From Comamonadaceae bacterium (GTDB lineage: Bacteria > Pseudomonadota > Gammaproteobacteria > Burkholderiales > Burkholderiaceae_C), in contig JAIXYA010000174.1 in NCBI GenBank assembly GCA_027490485.1, forward strand, positions 1 through 7,630: a stretch of DNA of 7,630 bases. Direction: 5' to 3'. The notes under the pieces were generated by a model. The model made no database searches and was not told the origin of the DNA. It saw nothing but the letters and a program-made list of their open reading frames with translations. A program made the translations under genes and the position numbers. Of this stretch, positions 5,253 through 7,630 are shown one piece after another. Position 1 is the stretch's first letter. Every line of letters starts with the position of its first letter.

Positions 5253-5908
5253 CCACCGCAATGAAAATTGATTTCGTGTCCGATATTGCCTGCCCTTGGT
5301 GCGCCGTTGGTTTGGGCGCTTTGGAACAAGCATTGCACGAATTGAAAGACGAAGTAAAGGCAGAACTGCACTTCCAACCCTTTGAACTCAACCCGCACAT
5401 GCCTGAAGGTGGTGAGGACTTGGTAGAGCATCTGGGTAAAAAATACGGCTCAAGTGCAGAGCAGCAGGCTCAGATGTACCAAAACATCAAAGCACGTGGG
5501 ACCGAAGTTGGCTTTGCGTTTCATCCCACGGGACGTGGCCGCATCTTCAACACCTTTGATGCGCATCGCTTGCTGCATTGGGCCGAAGTTGAAGGGCAAG
5601 AGGGTGATCAACTTCGCTTGAAAAAAGCTTTTTTACTAGCCTACCAAGGTAAGGGCGAAGTCATTGAATCGCACGAGGTGTTGCTGAACATTGTGCAAAT
5701 CTTGGGGATGGATGTTGAAACTGCGCGTGCCATTTTGGAAAGCGACACCTATGCCGAAGAGGTTCGGGCCAAAGAGAACTTTTACACCAGCGCAGGCATT
5801 CACTCTGTGCCCGCTGTCATCATCAATGACAAGCACCTGATTTCTGGCGGGCAACCGGCTGCGGTGTTTGCGAGCGCACTGCGCCAAATTGCCGCAGAAA
5901 CTGCCTGA
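5249..5908 (+). CDS. DsbA-family oxidoreductase, FrnE-like
   Basis: This is a 219-residue protein with a thioredoxin fold and a helical insertion. It has a CPWC active site (C15-C18, SDIACPWCAVGLGALE), the cis-proline segment SVPAVIIN (P188), and the NTFDAHRLLHWA signature (101-112) of FrnE-type proteins related to 2-hydroxychromene-2-carboxylate isomerases. No signal peptide is present, so it acts in the cytoplasm, unlike periplasmic DsbA. FrnE is named after the frenolicin polyketide cluster; family members include thiol-disulfide oxidoreductases and GSH-linked isomerases. The start at 5249 overlaps the monooxygenase stop as ATGA and has GGGAG at 5238-5242, six bases upstream. An ATG at 5261 (MKIDF) is an alternative. 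An in-frame upstream extension to 5144 exists but would read through the monooxygenase gene and is rejected. As last gene of the VOC-monooxygenase operon it may modify or isomerise that pathway's product, or protect its enzymes (inference). Confidence 0.88.
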   Translation: MTTAMKIDFVSDIACPWCAVGLGALEQALHELKDEVKAELHFQPFELNPHMPEGGEDLVEHLGKKYGSSAEQQAQMYQNIKARGTEVGFAFHPTGRGRIFNTFDAHRLLHWAEVEGQEGDQLRLKKAFLLAYQGKGEVIESHEVLLNIVQILGMDVETARAILESDTYAEEVRAKENFYTSAGIHSVPAVIINDKHLISGGQPAAVFASALRQIAAETA

Positions 5909-5927
5909 ACCCATCAAAGCGTTCCAC

Positions 5928-5958
5928 GGTTTTCGCGCCGTTAAAATCTTCTTTTTTT
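5928..5958 (+). terminator. Poor terminator-like hairpin and T-run after the FrnE-like gene
   Basis: GGTTTT (5928-5933) can pair with AAAATC (5943-5948, one G.U), or ACGG (5926-5929) with CCGT (5938-5941), ahead of seven T's at 5952-5958. Both stems are weak, so termination here is uncertain and valS may receive read-through. The same stretch includes TAAAAT (5942-5947), a fair -10 for a valS promoter, but no good -35 is visible 16-18 bases upstream. Confidence 0.22.
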
Positions 5959-5968
5959 ATTTGCAATA

Positions 5969-5990
5969 ACACGCTTAAAGACCAGCGTGT
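5969..5990 (+). other. Hairpin in the valS leader
   Basis: ACACGCT (5969-5975) and AGCGTGT (5984-5990) form a perfect 7-bp stem with an eight-base loop, ending 15 bases before the valS ATG. No Shine-Dalgarno is visible between the stem and the ATG (the stretch is CACACCAGCACCCCT). The hairpin could affect ribosome loading. A T-box riboswitch is not supported, because the conserved T-box sequence is absent and these elements are largely a Gram-positive feature. Confidence 0.4.
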
Positions 5991-6005
5991 CACACCAGCA
6001 CCCCT

Positions 6006-7630
6006 ATGAGCAACGCCCCCGCGCAACCCGGCTTAGACAGCCTGTCCAAATCCTTTGAACCCGCAGCCTTAGAGGCCCACTGGGGCCCTGAATGGGAAAA
6101 ACGCGGCTATGGCAAAGCAGGGTTTCGTGGCACCGGCGAGCCGCAAGCCGACCAAGCGTCGTTTGCCATTCAACTGCCGCCCCCCAATGTGACAGGCACC
6201 CTGCACATGGGCCATGCGTTCAACCAAACCATCATGGACAGCTTGACGCGTTACCACCGCATGAAGGGCTGCAACACGGTGTGGATACCGGGTACGGACC
6301 ATGCGGGCATCGCCACGCAAATCGTGGTGGAGCGTCAACTGCAAGCCCAGGGCATCAGCCGCCACGACATGGGTCCCACGCCCGATGTGGCTCGCAAAAA
6401 CTTCATCGCCAAGGTGTGGGAGTGGAAAGAGCAATCGGGCAACACCATCACCCAACAAATGCGCCGCATGGGTGACAGCGTGGACTGGAGCCGCGAGTAC
6501 TTCACCATGGACGACAAGTTGTCGCCGGTGGTCACAGACACCTTCGTCAAGCTCTACCAACAAGGTTTGATTTACCGCGGCAAACGCTTGGTCAATTGGG
6601 ACCCGGTGCTGATGAGCGCGGTGTCTGATTTGGAGGTGGAAGCCACCGAATCTGATGGCCACATGCACTACATCTGCTACCCCTTTGCCCAAGGGCCGCA
6701 ACTGATAGATGGCGTGATGCAAAAAGGCATGACCATCGCCCCCACCCGCCCCGAAACCATGATGGCCGATGGCGCATTGGCAGTGCACCCCGAGGACGAA
6801 CGCTACAAACATTTGGTGGGTCAGATGGTGGACCTGCCTCTGTGCGACCGCAAAATCCCCATCATTGCCGACGACTTTGTCGACCGCGAATTTGGGTCGG
6901 GCTGCGTGAAGATCACCGGCGCCCACGACTTCAAGGACTATGCATGTGCGCAACCCCATGACCTGCCGTTGAGCACCATCTTTACTTTGGATGCCAAGGT
7001 CAACGAGAACGGCCCCATCGCTTACCAAGGCATGGACCGTTTCGCAGCGCGCAAAGCGGTGAACCGCGATTTGGAAGCACAGGGTTTGTTGCTGGAGATC
7101 AAGCCCCACAAAATGATGCTGCCGATTTGCGCTCGTACCGGCCAAGTGGTGGAACCCATGCTGACTGACCAGTGGTTTGTCGCCATGAACAAGGTCAGTG
7201 CGCAAGACCCCACCGGCAAAAGCATTGCGCAAAAAGCCATAGACGCAGTACACACTGGCGAAGTGACGTTTGTCCCCGAGAACTGGGTCAACACCTACAA
7301 CCAGTGGATGAACAACATCACCGACTGGTGCATCAGCCGCCAACTCTGGTGGGGCCACCAAATTCCCGCTTGGTACGACGAAGAGGGTCAGGTCTATGTG
7401 GCGCACGATGAAGCTGCCGCGCAGGCGCAAGCCCCTGGCAAAACACTCACCCGCGACCCCGATGTGCTGGACACCTGGTACTCCAGCGCACTGGTGCCCT
7501 TCAGCACTTTGAACGCCCAAGACCAAGATTTGTACCTGCCCTCCAGCGTTTTGGTGACCGGCTACGACATCATCTTCTTTTGGGTGGCGCGCATGATCAT
7601 GATGACCACGCATTTCACCGGCAAGGTGCC
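6006..7630 (+). CDS. valS: Valyl-tRNA synthetase, N-terminal part, cut by window edge
   Basis: The frame stays open for 541 codons to the window end. ValRS is a cytoplasmic class I synthetase that charges tRNA-Val and edits mischarged threonine. Visible elements in order are the nucleotide-binding motif [13 protein letters not shown] (58-70, HIGH box HMGH), [10 protein letters not shown] (96-105), NWDP (197-200), the CP1 editing domain (about 205-355) with TRPET (247-251) and K302, D308 and D311 of the KIT-AHD-D motif, [17 protein letters not shown] (441-457), [11 protein letters not shown] (486-496) and [15 protein letters not shown] (519-533). The KMSKS loop, anticodon-binding domain and C-terminal coiled coil lie beyond the window, as the family is about 950 residues. 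The ATG at 6006 is the only plausible start because TAA lies in frame at 5976; it lacks a clear ribosome site. Within the editing domain, P246 precedes the conserved Thr and G305 replaces the usual Pro. Confidence 0.96.
   Translation, partial: MSNAPAQPGLDSLSKSFEPAALEAHWGPEWEKRGYGKAGFRGTGEPQADQASFAIQLPPPNVTGTLHMGHAFNQTIMDSLTRYHRMKGCNTVWIPGTDHAGIATQIVVERQLQAQGISRHDMGPTPDVARKNFIAKVWEWKEQSGNTITQQMRRMGDSVDWSREYFTMDDKLSPVVTDTFVKLYQQGLIYRGKRLVNWDPVLMSAVSDLEVEATESDGHMHYICYPFAQGPQLIDGVMQKGMTIAPTRPETMMADGALAVHPEDERYKHLVGQMVDLPLCDRKIPIIADDFVDREFGSGCVKITGAHDFKDYACAQPHDLPLSTIFTLDAKVNENGPIAYQGMDRFAARKAVNRDLEAQGLLLEIKPHKMMLPICARTGQVVEPMLTDQWFVAMNKVSAQDPTGKSIAQKAIDAVHTGEVTFVPENWVNTYNQWMNNITDWCISRQLWWGHQIPAWYDEEGQVYVAHDEAAAQAQAPGKTLTRDPDVLDTWYSSALVPFSTLNAQDQDLYLPSSVLVTGYDIIFFWVARMIMMTTHFTGKV

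Noticed and set aside
6069..7613. 514-codon open frame on the minus strand
   Set aside because: It is antisense to valS, whose plus-strand reading contains all expected ValRS motifs. The minus frame is open because of codon bias and shows no known domain.

Overview
The window looks like a chromosomal segment of a beta-proteobacterium, most likely order Burkholderiales (Comamonadaceae-like). I infer this from the protein flavour, from the rubrerythrin / GlpC-like Fe-S protein / DUF3501 gene group that I associate with beta-proteobacteria, and from dense, fairly G+C-rich genes. No database search was possible, so the genus is unresolved. I see no rRNA, tRNA, CRISPR array, insertion sequence or phage gene.

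Layout: two divergent gene groups share an intergenic region, and a housekeeping gene follows. (1) Positions 2754 down to 1, minus strand: a rubredoxin-less rubrerythrin, a two-ferredoxin-cluster/CCG-domain Fe-S protein, a DUF3501 protein, and the first 85 codons of yaaA, cut by the window edge. The last three are separated by only 10 and 7 bases. The rubrerythrin is separated from the Fe-S gene by 115 bases that hold two hairpins. (2) Positions 2755-3025: a 271-base divergent spacer with several inverted repeats near the rubrerythrin promoter region and an 81-base inverted-repeat element resembling a dispersed REP/MITE-like sequence. (3) Positions 3026-5908, plus strand: a VOC-family (glyoxalase/extradiol dioxygenase fold) protein, an FAD-dependent aromatic-hydroxylase-type monooxygenase, and a DsbA-like FrnE-type oxidoreductase. 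They overlap by 8 and 4 bases, so they are almost certainly one translationally coupled operon. (4) Positions 6006-7630, plus strand: the N-terminal 541 codons of valyl-tRNA synthetase (valS), open at the window edge.

How the genes may work together: rubrerythrin reduces peroxide at a di-iron site, and YaaA is known in E. coli to limit free iron during peroxide stress. The minus-strand group therefore reads as a peroxide/iron-protection operon, in which the Fe-S protein and the DUF3501 protein are plausible electron-transfer or accessory partners (inference). The plus-strand group reads as a small oxidative module for an unknown aromatic or polyketide-like substrate: hydroxylation by the flavoprotein, a metal-dependent step by the VOC protein, and a thiol or isomerase-type step by the FrnE-like protein (inference).

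The best candidates for something under-described are these two uncharacterised modules and the repeat/operator architecture between them. The remaining content is ordinary.
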